Shown piece by piece: positions 18,098 to 27,287 of a stretch of DNA of 64,000 nucleotides. How positions within the stretch are numbered: the first letter of the stretch is position 1; every line of letters begins with the position of its first letter. A program made the translations under genes and the position numbers. The stretch is from Sphingobacterium daejeonense (lineage in GTDB: Bacteria > Bacteroidota > Bacteroidia > Sphingobacteriales > Sphingobacteriaceae): NCBI RefSeq assembly GCF_901472535.1, contig NZ_LR590470.1:3472001-3536000 (forward strand), in the 5' to 3' direction. The notes below the pieces were generated by a model, which was not told the origin of the DNA, made no database searches, and saw nothing but the letters and a program-made list of their open reading frames with translations.

Positions 18098-18226
18098 GTC
18101 TTTTGTCTTATGTCTTATGTCTATTGTCTTTTGCCTTACGGTTTTCGTCAATTGTCTAAACATACAAATCCATTTTAGCCAATATCATTGGTCTCCCTCC
18201 CACATCTCATATCTCACATCTCACAT
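18098..18226. repeat. Low-complexity tracts (TCTTATGTC and CACATCT repeats)
   Basis: TCTTATGTC/TCTATTGTC tandem repeats (18098-18132), related to 9181-9233, and a second CACATCTCATATCTCACATC tract (18202-18226) directly before the aroQ stop. Both are prone to slippage; no ORF. Confidence 0.7.
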
Positions 18227-18646
18227 CTATCCTAACAAACTCTCCAACCCCAATCGATAGCCATCCAATCCAAAACCAATAATCACACCTTTGCAATTTT
18301 TGGACAGGTACGAATGATGTCTGAATTCTTCACGTTGATGAACGTTAGAGATATGTACTTCCACGACTGGTGTTTTGATTGCCGCGATGGCATCTGCAAT
18401 TGCTACTGAGGTATGAGTATAAGCTCCAGCATTCAGTACTATCCCATCATAATCAAAACCTACTTCATGCAGCTTATCTATAATAGCCCCTTCAGAGTTA
18501 CTTTGGAAATATTCCAGATCCAAAACAGCGTATTTAGATTTCAGTTCATCGAAATATTGTTCGAAAGATTGGTCTCCATATATACTTTTTTCTCTGACGC
18601 CAAGTAAATTCAAATTAGGGCCGTTTAGGATTAATATCTTTTTCAT
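18227..18646 (-). CDS. aroQ: 3-dehydroquinate dehydratase, type II
   Basis: Third step of the shikimate pathway, a dodecameric cytosolic enzyme. At 139 aa it is normal length. LNGPNLNLLGVREKSIYG carries the catalytic Tyr/Arg loop, NAGAYTHTSVAIADAI the active-site Asn and His, and VEVHISNVHQREEFRHHS the substrate-binding His/Ser segment. Located apart from the aroA/aroC operon at 48-52 kb. Start MKKILILNGPN is unambiguous. Confidence 0.95.
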   Translation of the reverse strand: MKKILILNGPNLNLLGVREKSIYGDQSFEQYFDELKSKYAVLDLEYFQSNSEGAIIDKLHEVGFDYDGIVLNAGAYTHTSVAIADAIAAIKTPVVEVHISNVHQREEFRHHSYLSKNCKGVIIGFGLDGYRLGLESLLG

Positions 18647-18679
18647 TGATTAATTTTATATGCTAAAGATACTATATTC

Positions 18680-20320
18680 CTAAAGATCTCCATATATATT
18701 ACGGAAACTAGATCTCAAGCCGACATTGATCACCCCTGATTTTTGAGTTTTCTCACCTTCGATCTTGTTGTATCGTTGTGTATAACCAACTTCAACCCTA
18801 AGGTTATATTTAGGATTCAATACATAGGCAGCTTTTAAATCTGCATAGTAAAGGTTGTTTTTTACACCTTGACCAATTTTATTGCCATATCTATTAGGCG
18901 CGGAATTATAGGACTGGAAGATATCACCACCATAATTTACTCGGTTTCCTAACTCGTCGATAGGGTCAGTACCGAAGTTGCTTATTAAACCTTGTAGTGA
19001 GAAATCGAATCTGTTCCAAGAATAGTTAGCGATACCAATCACCTCACGGAAATTAGCACCTCTTGGATGTGCCAAAGGTTCACCCCTATTACTATAGTTC
19101 GAGATCGAAACAAAGTGTTGATAGGTATATGGACGGACGAAATTATATTCACCCAAAACATTCAGGTTTTGCACTCCAAAAATATTGAATGCTTTTGCTC
19201 CTAATTGAGCTCCCCATTTATTGTGTTGATAGCCATTGTTGGCAAAGAATTCTTTTGCAGTAAACTCACCTAACAAGAACTGGCCATATGCCGTTATATT
19301 ATTTAGGATCTTGTATTTTGCATTCAGACCCAAGAACATTTTATCAGGTGATGAGACGTTATTATTTTCAACCGGTCTCAAGAACATGACTGGGTTCAGA
19401 TAATTGAAATCGAATCCTCTATGTCCAGCTTGATTGCGGTTTGCCCAAATTACGGATTGGAAAAATCCGATCGACAAACGGTTGGTGACATTGTAGTCCA
19501 AGTATTGGAAAGCACCCCATTTAATACCGTCCCCGTAGCGACCTCCTGAATCCAAAGAGTCAACACGAGGGTTTTTAGGATCATTCATATACGCCCAGAT
19601 GGAAGTATATTGAACATTCCCTACTTTACCTGTGAATTTTAAGTGGGCCATGTTAGAAGAAAAATCAGATAATAGCACCGATCGGTAACCATCACCGATA
19701 AAATTCTTGTCATAGGCTAAGGTTGCTTGGAAGTAATCGCTAAAATCATAGGTGAAATTGGCGGTTGCATACATCCAATCTTTGGTTCTGTCAAAAGGTT
19801 TTTTCGTTGCTGCCTGTCCAGGAACAACTCTATTTGCCTGAATGTACTCATCAAGATACCTTGGGAACACGCCTTGGTTTTCGAAGAAATTACCGTAGAA
19901 AGTGAATTTATCCTTGATTGTCACTCCTGCTTGAATCCCGCGGGTATTGAGCCAAGTTGTTCTTTTATCAGGATCGATCATCTCAGTACCGATTACGAAA
20001 TCTGGAAGAACGTCCAGATAAAAGGTGTGGTCTTCTTTCTCAACTTGAATAAGATGTTCATTAAAGATCTTACGCATAAACCAATTGTCCGAATCCGTTG
20101 GGTAAAGAGATTGAATGGAATCCATTTTCTCTAAAAGACGGCCTTTAAAAAGGATTGGTTTTGAAGAAGTATGGTAACGAGTATTCGGTGAATACAGCTC
20201 TTCATCATACTTTTGATAATGCTGGTAAGAGTAAGGTTGGTTTTTGACTTGTGCTTGTAATTGCCCGATTGCAGCTACACTTAAAAGTCCTGCTATAGCA
20301 TATGATAACGTTTGCTTCAT
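18680..20320 (-). CDS. Wzi/RemB-like outer membrane beta-barrel protein
   Basis: Exported protein of about 546 aa: signal peptide MKQTLSYAIAGLLSVAAIGQ, then alternating amphipathic strands ending in aromatic residues (e.g. YADLKAAYVLNPKYNLRVEV), the pattern of a large barrel, with the terminal strand at the C-terminus. Sequence feel is that of the capsule-assembly Wzi superfamily and of the gliding-associated RemB proteins of Bacteroidota. Role likely in surface polysaccharide or cell-surface organisation; not provable here. Start moved from 20356 to 20320 to fit the signal peptide. Confidence 0.65.
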   Translation of the reverse strand: MKQTLSYAIAGLLSVAAIGQLQAQVKNQPYSYQHYQKYDEELYSPNTRYHTSSKPILFKGRLLEKMDSIQSLYPTDSDNWFMRKIFNEHLIQVEKEDHTFYLDVLPDFVIGTEMIDPDKRTTWLNTRGIQAGVTIKDKFTFYGNFFENQGVFPRYLDEYIQANRVVPGQAATKKPFDRTKDWMYATANFTYDFSDYFQATLAYDKNFIGDGYRSVLLSDFSSNMAHLKFTGKVGNVQYTSIWAYMNDPKNPRVDSLDSGGRYGDGIKWGAFQYLDYNVTNRLSIGFFQSVIWANRNQAGHRGFDFNYLNPVMFLRPVENNNVSSPDKMFLGLNAKYKILNNITAYGQFLLGEFTAKEFFANNGYQHNKWGAQLGAKAFNIFGVQNLNVLGEYNFVRPYTYQHFVSISNYSNRGEPLAHPRGANFREVIGIANYSWNRFDFSLQGLISNFGTDPIDELGNRVNYGGDIFQSYNSAPNRYGNKIGQGVKNNLYYADLKAAYVLNPKYNLRVEVGYTQRYNKIEGEKTQKSGVINVGLRSSFRNIYGDL

Positions 20321-20515
20321 AAATTGTTGGTCAAGATGAATGCGTAATACCATCAAATTTTATTCCTAAAAACTCCCAAAGGTAGTTTTATTAATTGAGC
20401 ATTCGCGAATTTTAACTATATAATTCGCTAAAACGTTTATTCTAATCGATAGAAAAATGGCCAACAATTTGTATCTTGTGGGAATAATTAATTGATAAAC
20501 TATTGTAACTAGAAA

Positions 20516-21938
20516 ATGAAGCGTAGAACATTCTTACAAAATTCGGCACTTTTGGGTGCTGGAATGCTAGCCAGCAAATTCTCTTTTGCCGAGGGAATCA
20601 ATGACTTCCCTGTAGTGCGTACGCCTGTAGATAAACGTCATTTCAGCAGTAAATTGGTGGAAGACATGATTAAAGAATTCCAAAAGAACGTCGCTGATAA
20701 AGAATTGGGTTGGATGTTTAACAACTGCCTCCCTAATACATTAGATACGACAGTATATGATGAATCGAAGGCTGGACGTCAATTGACCTATGTGATCACT
20801 GGTGATATTGATGCCATGTGGCTGCGAGATAGCAGTGCGCAAGTATGGCCATATATCCAATTCGTAAACAAGGACAAGAAATTGAAAAATATGATCTTGG
20901 GCTTGATCAATAAGCAACAGGAATGTATCAATATTGATCCTTATGCGAATGCATTCTACAATGATCCTACTAAAAAAGGTGAATGGTTCACAGACCATAC
21001 CGATATGAAACCGGGAATGCATGAAAGAAAATGGGAAATAGATTCATTATGTTACCCTATCCGCTTGGCATACCGCTATTGGAAAGAAACGAAATGACAA
21101 CACTCCGTTCGATGACACCTGGGTTAAAGCACAAGAAGCAACGTTGAGAACATTCAAAGAACAGCAACGCAAAGATAGCCTAGGGCCCTATAAATTTGAA
21201 AGAACAACTTCCAGAGGTTCAGACACGCTGCAAGTAGACGGCTATGGATATCCTGTAAAACCTGTTGGTTTGATCGTTTCGAGCTTCCGTCCATCTGATG
21301 ACTCCAGCATCTTTGGCTTTTTGATCCCTTCTAATTTATTTGCGATTGTCAGCTTACGTCAGTCAGCAGAAATCCTGAGAAAGGTAAAAAACAACACCGC
21401 TTTGGCTGAACAAATGGAGGGTTTGGCAAATGAGGTTGAGACAGCAGTCAACAAATATGGTATTATCGATCACCCTACCCATGGTAGAGTTTATGCTTTT
21501 GAGGTGGATGGATTCGGCAGTTATTTGATGATGGATGATGCAAACGTCCCTAGCCTTTTAGCATTGCCTTATTTAGGTGCGGTAGATGTAAATGATGAGG
21601 TGTATCAAAGAACAAGGAATTTTATTCTTTCTGAAGAGAACCCATTCTTCTTTAAGGGTACCTATGCAGAAGGTATCGGTGGCCCACACATTGGGCGTGA
21701 TATGATATGGCCAATGTCGATCATCATGCGTGCAAATACGTCGACCAATGATGAGGAAATTCGCAATTGTGTGCAGACATTGAAGAAAACACACGGTGGA
21801 ACCGGTTTTATGCATGAATCATTCCACAAAGATGATCCAAAGAAATTCACACGTCATTGGTTCGCCTGGACAAATACATTGTTTGGCGAGTTAATGTGGA
21901 AATTATATAAAGAAAAACCAGAGCTGTTAAAGGCTTAG
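20516..21938 (+). CDS. Glycoside hydrolase family 125 exo-alpha-1,6-mannosidase (frameshifted)
   Basis: Exported metal-independent alpha-mannosidase (DUF1237/GH125) trimming alpha-1,6-mannose from mannans or host N-glycans. The leader MKRRTFLQNSALLGAGMLAS has a twin-arginine-like RRTFLQ box. Motifs include GDIDAMWLRDSSAQVWPYI near residue 98 and HESFHKDDPKKFTRHWFAWTN near the end. The frame breaks at 21092-21094: removing one A gives KETNDNTPFDDTWVKAQEATLRTF, linking both halves to about 474 aa, the usual size. Probably an assembly error. The neighbouring DUF4038 gene is also a predicted glycosidase. Confidence 0.87.
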
Positions 21939-21942
21939 GGAT

Positions 21943-21978
21943 AAAAAAAAGGAAAGCAGTACTGCTTTCCTTTTTTTT
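21943..21978. terminator. Bidirectional terminator between GH125 and DUF4038 genes
   Basis: Perfect 36-bp palindrome: arm AAAAAAAAGGAAAGCAGT and its complement, no loop bases, T/A-runs at both ends. Confidence 0.92.
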
Positions 21979-22008
21979 ATGACGGCAATGATATTTCTCC
22001 AATAAGAA

Positions 22009-23385
22009 TCATTCAATCTTATCCAAGATCAAAACCCAATCTTTACTAATGGTATCTGGAACTTGGAACTCTAAATCACCTTTTGTTTTTATGTTTTTTG
22101 ATCGAACTATTTTACCTGTTTCTGGCCTAAACCAACTATACTTTATTCTTTTACTCGGAATTTCTTTCATATTTATCTTGGCAGATTTATTGTTGGGCAA
22201 ATAAATCATTGCATAAGACTTGGCATTATCTGTAAAAGCGACCATGAAATTTTTATTTTCAAAAGTATCTTGGTTTTTGATTAATGCTTGGGCAGGTATT
22301 CTATTTGTTGATGGTCGAGATAAGATAAGATCTTTTAAAAATCCGGCTTGGAAAGCTGCTGGTCTATCTAATGCTGCCTGCCAGTTTCGGTCGGGATAAT
22401 TTACCGCCTTATATGCTGGTCCAAAGAACTGCCATATAGCATGATGCCCATAAGTAACACCAAATCCACCTGCAAAGACGGACCTGTAAATTTGGCGTCT
22501 GACCTCCCAATCCCGAAAATATCCTTTTGTAGGATCCCAACCATTCCAAGGGTTAATTGGATGATCTTCATAGCAAGGCTCGGCATCCATGGTGGGTTTT
22601 GAAGGCTTAAGATTCCAATCTGTTTTAATAAATTCCCAAACCGGGACATCCAGCTTGGCATGTCCTGATTGTATCATGTTGAAATCCATCCAAGGTTCTT
22701 GTTGCAACATTTTGCTGGACTCCCAAATAAATCCACCTGGATGGAAGGACTTTAGAGTCTTTTTCTCAGATCCTTTATCAATACCATAGGCCATGGCTGA
22801 ATAAATTGACAACCAAGTTTCATCGTTGTCGGCTGGCGGGCGGTCGCCACCTAATATCCAAAAGATATTATTAAAGCCCTTATATCGCTCGCCTAATAAT
22901 TCCCCATAAACAAAAGCATTTTGTTCATTGAAAATAACTGGACCTGCACCTCCGTATTTTAGCGTTACCTTATCTCCCCATGTCGGCAAAATTGCAAGGT
23001 ACATACCCTTTTTTTCAGCCATTTTTACCACCGTATCAACCAACTGAAAATAATGTTCATTAAACCTAGTTGGATCATTCTCCAAAAAAGGTACATGTCC
23101 ATATCGATTGGGCACTAATACACCATCTAATTCTGCCAACACAACACATTGAATAACGTTGAATCCCTTTTCTTTCCTATTATCAAGATAATTTTCGATT
23201 TCTTCGATTTTTAGTCTATGAAATAACTCCCAAGCAGTATCACCTAACCAAAAGAAGGGTTTTCCATTTTCATATTCCATGGAATGTCCTGACTCAGAAA
23301 TCCTAACTTTTTGAATTAAATTTTGAGCATTTGAACATCCAAAAATCAACAGAAAGGCGATTAATGCGGAAATTTTTATTTTCAT
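22009..23385 (-). CDS. DUF4038/GH140-like glycoside hydrolase (apiosidase-like)
   Basis: Secreted or lipid-anchored (MKIKISALIAFLLIFGCSNA; LIFGC fits a lipobox) TIM-barrel hydrolase of 458 aa. Early motif GKPFFWLGDTAWELFHRL and FNVIQCVVLAELDG are DUF4038 signatures; WILGGDRPP and YEDHPINPWNG lie at the expected catalytic region. A C-terminal small beta domain (MIYLPNNKSAKINMKEIPSKR) resembles the collagen-binding-like module often found there. Family members release apiose or act on complex plant glycans. Cotranscribed with the next lipoprotein (11 bp gap). Confidence 0.82.
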   Translation of the reverse strand: MKIKISALIAFLLIFGCSNAQNLIQKVRISESGHSMEYENGKPFFWLGDTAWELFHRLKIEEIENYLDNRKEKGFNVIQCVVLAELDGVLVPNRYGHVPFLENDPTRFNEHYFQLVDTVVKMAEKKGMYLAILPTWGDKVTLKYGGAGPVIFNEQNAFVYGELLGERYKGFNNIFWILGGDRPPADNDETWLSIYSAMAYGIDKGSEKKTLKSFHPGGFIWESSKMLQQEPWMDFNMIQSGHAKLDVPVWEFIKTDWNLKPSKPTMDAEPCYEDHPINPWNGWDPTKGYFRDWEVRRQIYRSVFAGGFGVTYGHHAIWQFFGPAYKAVNYPDRNWQAALDRPAAFQAGFLKDLILSRPSTNRIPAQALIKNQDTFENKNFMVAFTDNAKSYAMIYLPNNKSAKINMKEIPSKRIKYSWFRPETGKIVRSKNIKTKGDLEFQVPDTISKDWVLILDKIE

Positions 23386-23396
23386 AGAATCTTTTT

Positions 23397-24269
23397 TTAT
23401 TCCCTAGGTTCAGCTTTTACAATGTACCAGTAGTCGTCCGGATCATTTCTAAAATATTCTATCATAATGGCAATATTATTTTTGCTTGTTTGCCAGATTT
23501 TTAATGGATAAGAATACTCCCTAGCCTCCGTTTTAAAAATAGCTTTATATTCATCCATTAGATCTGATTTTCTATAGTCAGTCCCCTTAAATTCGTATTT
23601 ACTTTCCCCATACAGGTTGGTTAAAAATTTGTTAAAGGTCTGATGAATCTTTTCTTTAATCATTTTATTATTTCCTTCGGAAGAATTGCTTGAAAAACCA
23701 GTTAAAGTTGCATATTTTACTCCATTGTTATAGAAAAATTCATGATTTAAGTGAAATCCATTCACATTTTCAACATAAGTCGAGAAATGCCTATCTTCTT
23801 CGTCTTTCCAATTTACGCCAAAGAAATCTCTATCATTTTTAACTTCAAATTCAACAGAGTCTTTACAGATCACCTCTCCCTTTTTATACCCCTGCACAAA
23901 CAATGTATACGCGCCTGGTTGAGCAAAAACAACTCCTTTACCAACCAGTACAGAATTTTCTCTACCCTTTTCGGAAAAGACACCTGGAACTTTCCATACG
24001 ATTGAATCAAATCCTGATCTAATAATAGGTATAGAATACTCACCCTGTATATCAATGAAATTTATTTTGGCAACTAATTCCTCATAAATGTTCAGACTTT
24101 GTTTGCCTACAGAATTGGAATTCTCTACATACAGCTCAAACTTGCTGTCATAATATAAAGTATCTGGTTCCTTTTCAGGTTCCGGCTTTGGTTCAATATT
24201 ATTTTTTGAACATGAAAATAAGAGGGCTAATCCCACGAAAAGTAAAGAGATCTTGTACGATGATTTCAT
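23397..24269 (-). CDS. Predicted lipoprotein of unknown function
   Basis: 290 aa with a lipoprotein leader ending LLFSC (Cys20), a Pro/Glu-rich linker (PKPEPEKEPD), then a region resembling an Ig/PKD-like beta domain (YTLFVQGYKKGEVICKDSVEFEV). The second half has no match I recognise (HQTFNKFLTNLYGES). First gene of a pair with the DUF4038 hydrolase, so perhaps an accessory surface protein for the same glycan. Base composition is slightly more AT-rich than neighbours. Confidence 0.7.
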   Translation of the reverse strand: MKSSYKISLLFVGLALLFSCSKNNIEPKPEPEKEPDTLYYDSKFELYVENSNSVGKQSLNIYEELVAKINFIDIQGEYSIPIIRSGFDSIVWKVPGVFSEKGRENSVLVGKGVVFAQPGAYTLFVQGYKKGEVICKDSVEFEVKNDRDFFGVNWKDEEDRHFSTYVENVNGFHLNHEFFYNNGVKYATLTGFSSNSSEGNNKMIKEKIHQTFNKFLTNLYGESKYEFKGTDYRKSDLMDEYKAIFKTEAREYSYPLKIWQTSKNNIAIMIEYFRNDPDDYWYIVKAEPRE

Positions 24270-24380
24270 AATTAGTAATAATTTTTATACTGAATTAGAG
24301 CAACCCAAAGCTATCAAAGTTTAATCCATATATAAAAAAATTATAAAATTTAATATTAAGTTAACATTAGCCAAAAAGTC

Positions 24381-24595
24381 TATAATAGTGACACCCCTAC
24401 AGGGTTGAATGGCGCCGTATCATCATTTCTATAATAGTGACACCCCTACAGGGTTGAATGGCGCCGTATCATCATTTCTATAATAGTTACACCCCTCTGG
24501 GGTTAGTGCTTGGGGAAATCACAAACAAGCCGCCCTAAGTGATGGTTGGTGGGGACACAAACCATGGCAATCAACACCAACCATGGCCGGCAAGT
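24381..24595. repeat. CCCC-GGGG repeat cluster, left copy
   Basis: Three 49-bp units start at 24381, 24430 and 24479 with TATAATAGTGACACCCCTAC; the first two are identical, the third diverges (TATAATAGTTACACCCCTCT). They are followed by GTGCTTGGGG, then GGTTGGTGG...AACCATGG palindromic text. Same order as the right copy at 24862-25080. Not CRISPR: no unique spacers between units. Confidence 0.8.
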
Positions 24596-24633
24596 CATCT
24601 TCGCTCATTCAAACTAGCTGTGTATAGTTCACT

Positions 24634-24798
24634 AAATAGTTTCCCTCTCTTACGAGAGGGAATGACAGGTTCCTTTGTTTAGTGAAGGTTGGATTTGGGC
24701 GGGTAAGTGGTCGCCGCAGCGACCACTTACCCGCCCAAATCCCACCTAACCCATCAGGAATGCGTGTCATTCTCAAGCTTTAGCTTGGGAAACTATTT
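24634..24798. repeat. Palindrome-centred repeat element, copy 2 (nested symmetric hairpins)
   Basis: Outer arms AAATAGTTTCCC / GGGAAACTATTT (24634-24645, 24787-24798). Inside are a left hairpin CCCTCTC-TTAC-GAGAGGG (24643-24660) and a right hairpin CTCAAGC-TTTA-GCTTGGG (24772-24789). Next inward, arms AATGACA / TGTCATT (24661-24667, 24765-24771). At the centre is a palindrome with 24-bp perfect arms and a 4-nt loop (24691-24742; arm begins GGATTTGGGCGGGTAAGTGG). The result is a three-armed symmetric figure of 165 bp. No ORF; related to 8954-9073. Confidence 0.8.
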
Positions 24799-24861
24799 GG
24801 TCGCATTACAGGATTTTAGTTTGTTCGGTAGTGTGGATAGTTATTTAATTAACCAGCAATT

Positions 24862-25080
24862 TATAGTGACACCCCTACAGGGTTGATTGGCGCCGTATTA
24901 TCATTTCTATAATAGTTACACCCCTCTGGGGTTGGAATGCGTCATATCCGTTTTATAATAGTAAAACCCCTTTGGGGTTAGTGCTTGGGGTAATCACAAA
25001 TAAGCCCACTTAAGTGATGGTTGGTGGAGACACCAACCATGGCAATCAACACCAACCATTTCAATTAACACCAACCATGG
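24862..25080. repeat. CCCC-GGGG repeat cluster, right copy
   Basis: Second copy of the block at 24381-24595: three units (starting near 24862, 24908 and 24954) followed by GTTAGTGCTTGGGG and the ACCAACCATGG palindromic text, which is repeated three times before 25080. Together the two blocks flank the hairpin element as direct repeats. Confidence 0.75.
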
Positions 25081-25164
25081 CAATGAGCTTTTAATTCAAA
25101 TTTCCTTGCATTTCAAGTTAGAATCAACAACCTTTGTAAGAAACAAAAAGAAAGACACAAGTTC

Positions 25165-25995
25165 ATGTCGAAAACAAACAGTTCAGGTCCTATCGGTATT
25201 TTTGATTCGGGTTATGGTGGTTTAACGGTATTCAAGGAAATCCACAAGCATCTTCCGGAATATGATTATATCTATTTAGGGGATAATGCGAGAGTTCCGT
25301 ATGGTACAAGATCCTTTGAAACAGTTTATGAATATACCAAGGAATGTGTTTTCAAGTTATTTGACCTAGGCTGTAATTTGGTGATTCTGGCTTGCAATAC
25401 GGCATCTGCCAAGGCATTGCGAACTATCCAGCAAAACGACCTTCCTGAAGGCAAAAAGGTATTGGGTGTTATTCGACCTACCTCCGAAGTAGTGGATCAA
25501 TTTACAAAGACCAACAAAGTAGGGATCTTGGCTACTCAAGGGACTGTAAATTCAAATTCTTATGTGCTTGAGATCAATAAATTTCATCCACAGATCGAAG
25601 TTTTTCAGCATGCATGCCCATTTTGGGTACCTCTAGTCGAAAACAATGAGCTGGAGGGTGAAGGTGCTAACTTTTTTGTACAGCAGGATATTCAACAGTT
25701 ACTTTCAACATCGACAGACATTGACACTATTCTCTTGGCCTGTACGCATTATCCACTTTTACTGCCCATGATTGAAAAGTATGTTCCGAAAGGTATAAAA
25801 ATCATATCTCAGGGCAAACTGGTTGCGGAAAGTCTTGTCGATTATCTGGAAAGACATCCCGAAGTTGAAGAAAAGTGTTCTAAAGGAAAAATGCTTCAAT
25901 TTTTCACGACCGATGACCCTGAAGATTTCAACAAAAAAGCACAGATTTTTTTCGGCAGGAAAGTTCATTCCAGCTTCCTGAAAGTTCAAAACTAA
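25165..25995 (+). CDS. murI: Glutamate racemase
   Basis: Supplies D-glutamate for peptidoglycan. 276 aa; the phosphate/substrate loop GIFDSGYGGLTVF at the start, and the two catalytic cysteines Cys77 (ILACNTASA) and Cys193 (LLACTHYPLL) are both present. YLGDNARVPYG is the other family landmark. Monocistronic, located just after the second repeat island; the promoter must lie in or next to the repeats. Confidence 0.96.
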   Translation: MSKTNSSGPIGIFDSGYGGLTVFKEIHKHLPEYDYIYLGDNARVPYGTRSFETVYEYTKECVFKLFDLGCNLVILACNTASAKALRTIQQNDLPEGKKVLGVIRPTSEVVDQFTKTNKVGILATQGTVNSNSYVLEINKFHPQIEVFQHACPFWVPLVENNELEGEGANFFVQQDIQQLLSTSTDIDTILLACTHYPLLLPMIEKYVPKGIKIISQGKLVAESLVDYLERHPEVEEKCSKGKMLQFFTTDDPEDFNKKAQIFFGRKVHSSFLKVQN

Positions 25996-26074
25996 CAGCA
26001 CTCAAGTTAAAATAAGTTAATTTACTGTATCGCAAACTTTTATGTATTAAATTTAGGTATAACATTTTGCCTAA

Positions 26075-26827
26075 ATGAGATTTCTAGTTTGCCTTTTAAT
26101 AATTATGACTTTCCATAATTCTTATGGACAAGATATTATTACAGGAAAAATCAGGGATAAGGTATCTTTCAAGCCATTGTTGAACGTAAAGGTTCAAAGT
26201 GGTAAATCAATAACCTATTCAAACGGTCAGGCAGAATTCCGTATTGCGGTTAAGGATTCGGACAGCATTGTTTTTACACTTCCTTCGTATAGAAGGGTTG
26301 TTATTCAGAAAGACAGCCTAGAGGGGCTCAAAACCATTTTCGTTGAGATGATTGAATCCTCCATTCCCATTGAGGAGATTACTGTAAAAAGCAAAAAAGT
26401 GAAGAAAGACACCTTTCAGTTTAAGCTCAACTTAGGGATTCCAAAGACACCAAAATACCGTGAGATTGTAATGGACCGATCTGAAGTCGGTAATTCGGCA
26501 ATGATGAAGGCAAATGGAAGTACATCTAGTCTTATATCTGTAGACCTTCTTGCGATTTCAAGAATGTTATTTAAGAAGAAGCCTAAAGTTGATAGACAGC
26601 AACAAATGGAAGAAGACATTATAACCATTCAGTATATAGACATGGGATTTAAAATTGAACTGATTGAAAAATATACGGGCTTAAAAGGTGAAGAGGCTTT
26701 AGTTTTTCAGAATACTTATCGGCCATCCATTATGGAATATCGCAACATGACAGATGTTGATATTATAAATCATATCAAAAAGAGCTTTGTAGAATATAGG
26801 AGCTATGAGCATGATTTGGTGAAATAA
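26075..26827 (+). CDS. Secreted protein with CarboxypepD-reg-like domain
   Basis: 250 aa. Signal peptide MRFLVCLLIIMTFHNSYGQ, then a transthyretin-like regulatory domain (ITGKIRDKVSFKPLLNVKVQ... to about residue 90) of the type found at the start of TonB-dependent receptors and many small Bacteroidota exported proteins. The remainder (SEVGNSAMMKANGSTSSLIS..., FKKKPKVDRQQQMEEDI) is a helical tail I do not recognise. No receptor plug or barrel follows, so it is not a truncated TonB receptor end. Function unknown. Confidence 0.75.
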   Translation: MRFLVCLLIIMTFHNSYGQDIITGKIRDKVSFKPLLNVKVQSGKSITYSNGQAEFRIAVKDSDSIVFTLPSYRRVVIQKDSLEGLKTIFVEMIESSIPIEEITVKSKKVKKDTFQFKLNLGIPKTPKYREIVMDRSEVGNSAMMKANGSTSSLISVDLLAISRMLFKKKPKVDRQQQMEEDIITIQYIDMGFKIELIEKYTGLKGEEALVFQNTYRPSIMEYRNMTDVDIINHIKKSFVEYRSYEHDLVK

Positions 26828-26829
26828 AA

Positions 26830-26850
26830 AAAGCTGCAGATTGCAGCTTT
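26830..26850. terminator. Terminator between 26075 gene and sufE
   Basis: AAAGCTGCA/TGCAGCTTT with 3-nt loop; A-run before it and T-rich sequence after. It sits between convergent genes. Confidence 0.85.
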
Positions 26851-26857
26851 CTTTGTT

Positions 26858-27280
26858 TTATGATGCTTTAGCTTGGAGAGCTATAGCGTATAGTTTCATT
26901 TGCTTTACCATAGAAAGCAGACCATTTGCCCTTGTTGGTGAAAGATGTTCTTTTAGACCAATTTGATCGATAAAATAAAGATCAGCATTTGCAATTTCTT
27001 TAGGTGTATGTCCTGACAGGACTTTCACCATTAAGCTCACCAATCCTTTGGTTATTACCGCATCAGAATCGGCTGTAAAGGTTAATTTATCATCTTTCAT
27101 TTCAGGCACCAACCACACTTTTGATTGGCATCCTTTAATGATATATTGGTCTTGTCTGTTGGCTTCATCAATCAATGGTAGTTCTTTGCCCAATTGGATA
27201 ATAAATTCGTATTTCTCCATCCAATCTTGATAAAAGGAAAAGTCCTCGATCAATTCATCCTGTATTTCGTTAATCGTCAT
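26858..27280 (-). CDS. sufE: SufE family sulfur acceptor
   Basis: Accepts persulfide sulfur from the cysteine desulfurase SufS for Fe-S cluster assembly. 140 aa, normal length, with the acceptor cysteine Cys51 in IIKGCQSKVWL and the SufE hallmark SGHTPKEIANADLYF. Directly follows sufS (7 bp), so the two subunits are made together; the sufBCD scaffold genes are not in the window. Confidence 0.93.
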   Translation of the reverse strand: MTINEIQDELIEDFSFYQDWMEKYEFIIQLGKELPLIDEANRQDQYIIKGCQSKVWLVPEMKDDKLTFTADSDAVITKGLVSLMVKVLSGHTPKEIANADLYFIDQIGLKEHLSPTRANGLLSMVKQMKLYAIALQAKAS

Positions 27281-27287
27281 ATTCTAT

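Noticed and set aside
24381..24530. Possible CRISPR array in the 49-bp repeats
   Set aside because: Units are directly abutting with no unique spacers, only three per block, and no cas genes in the window.
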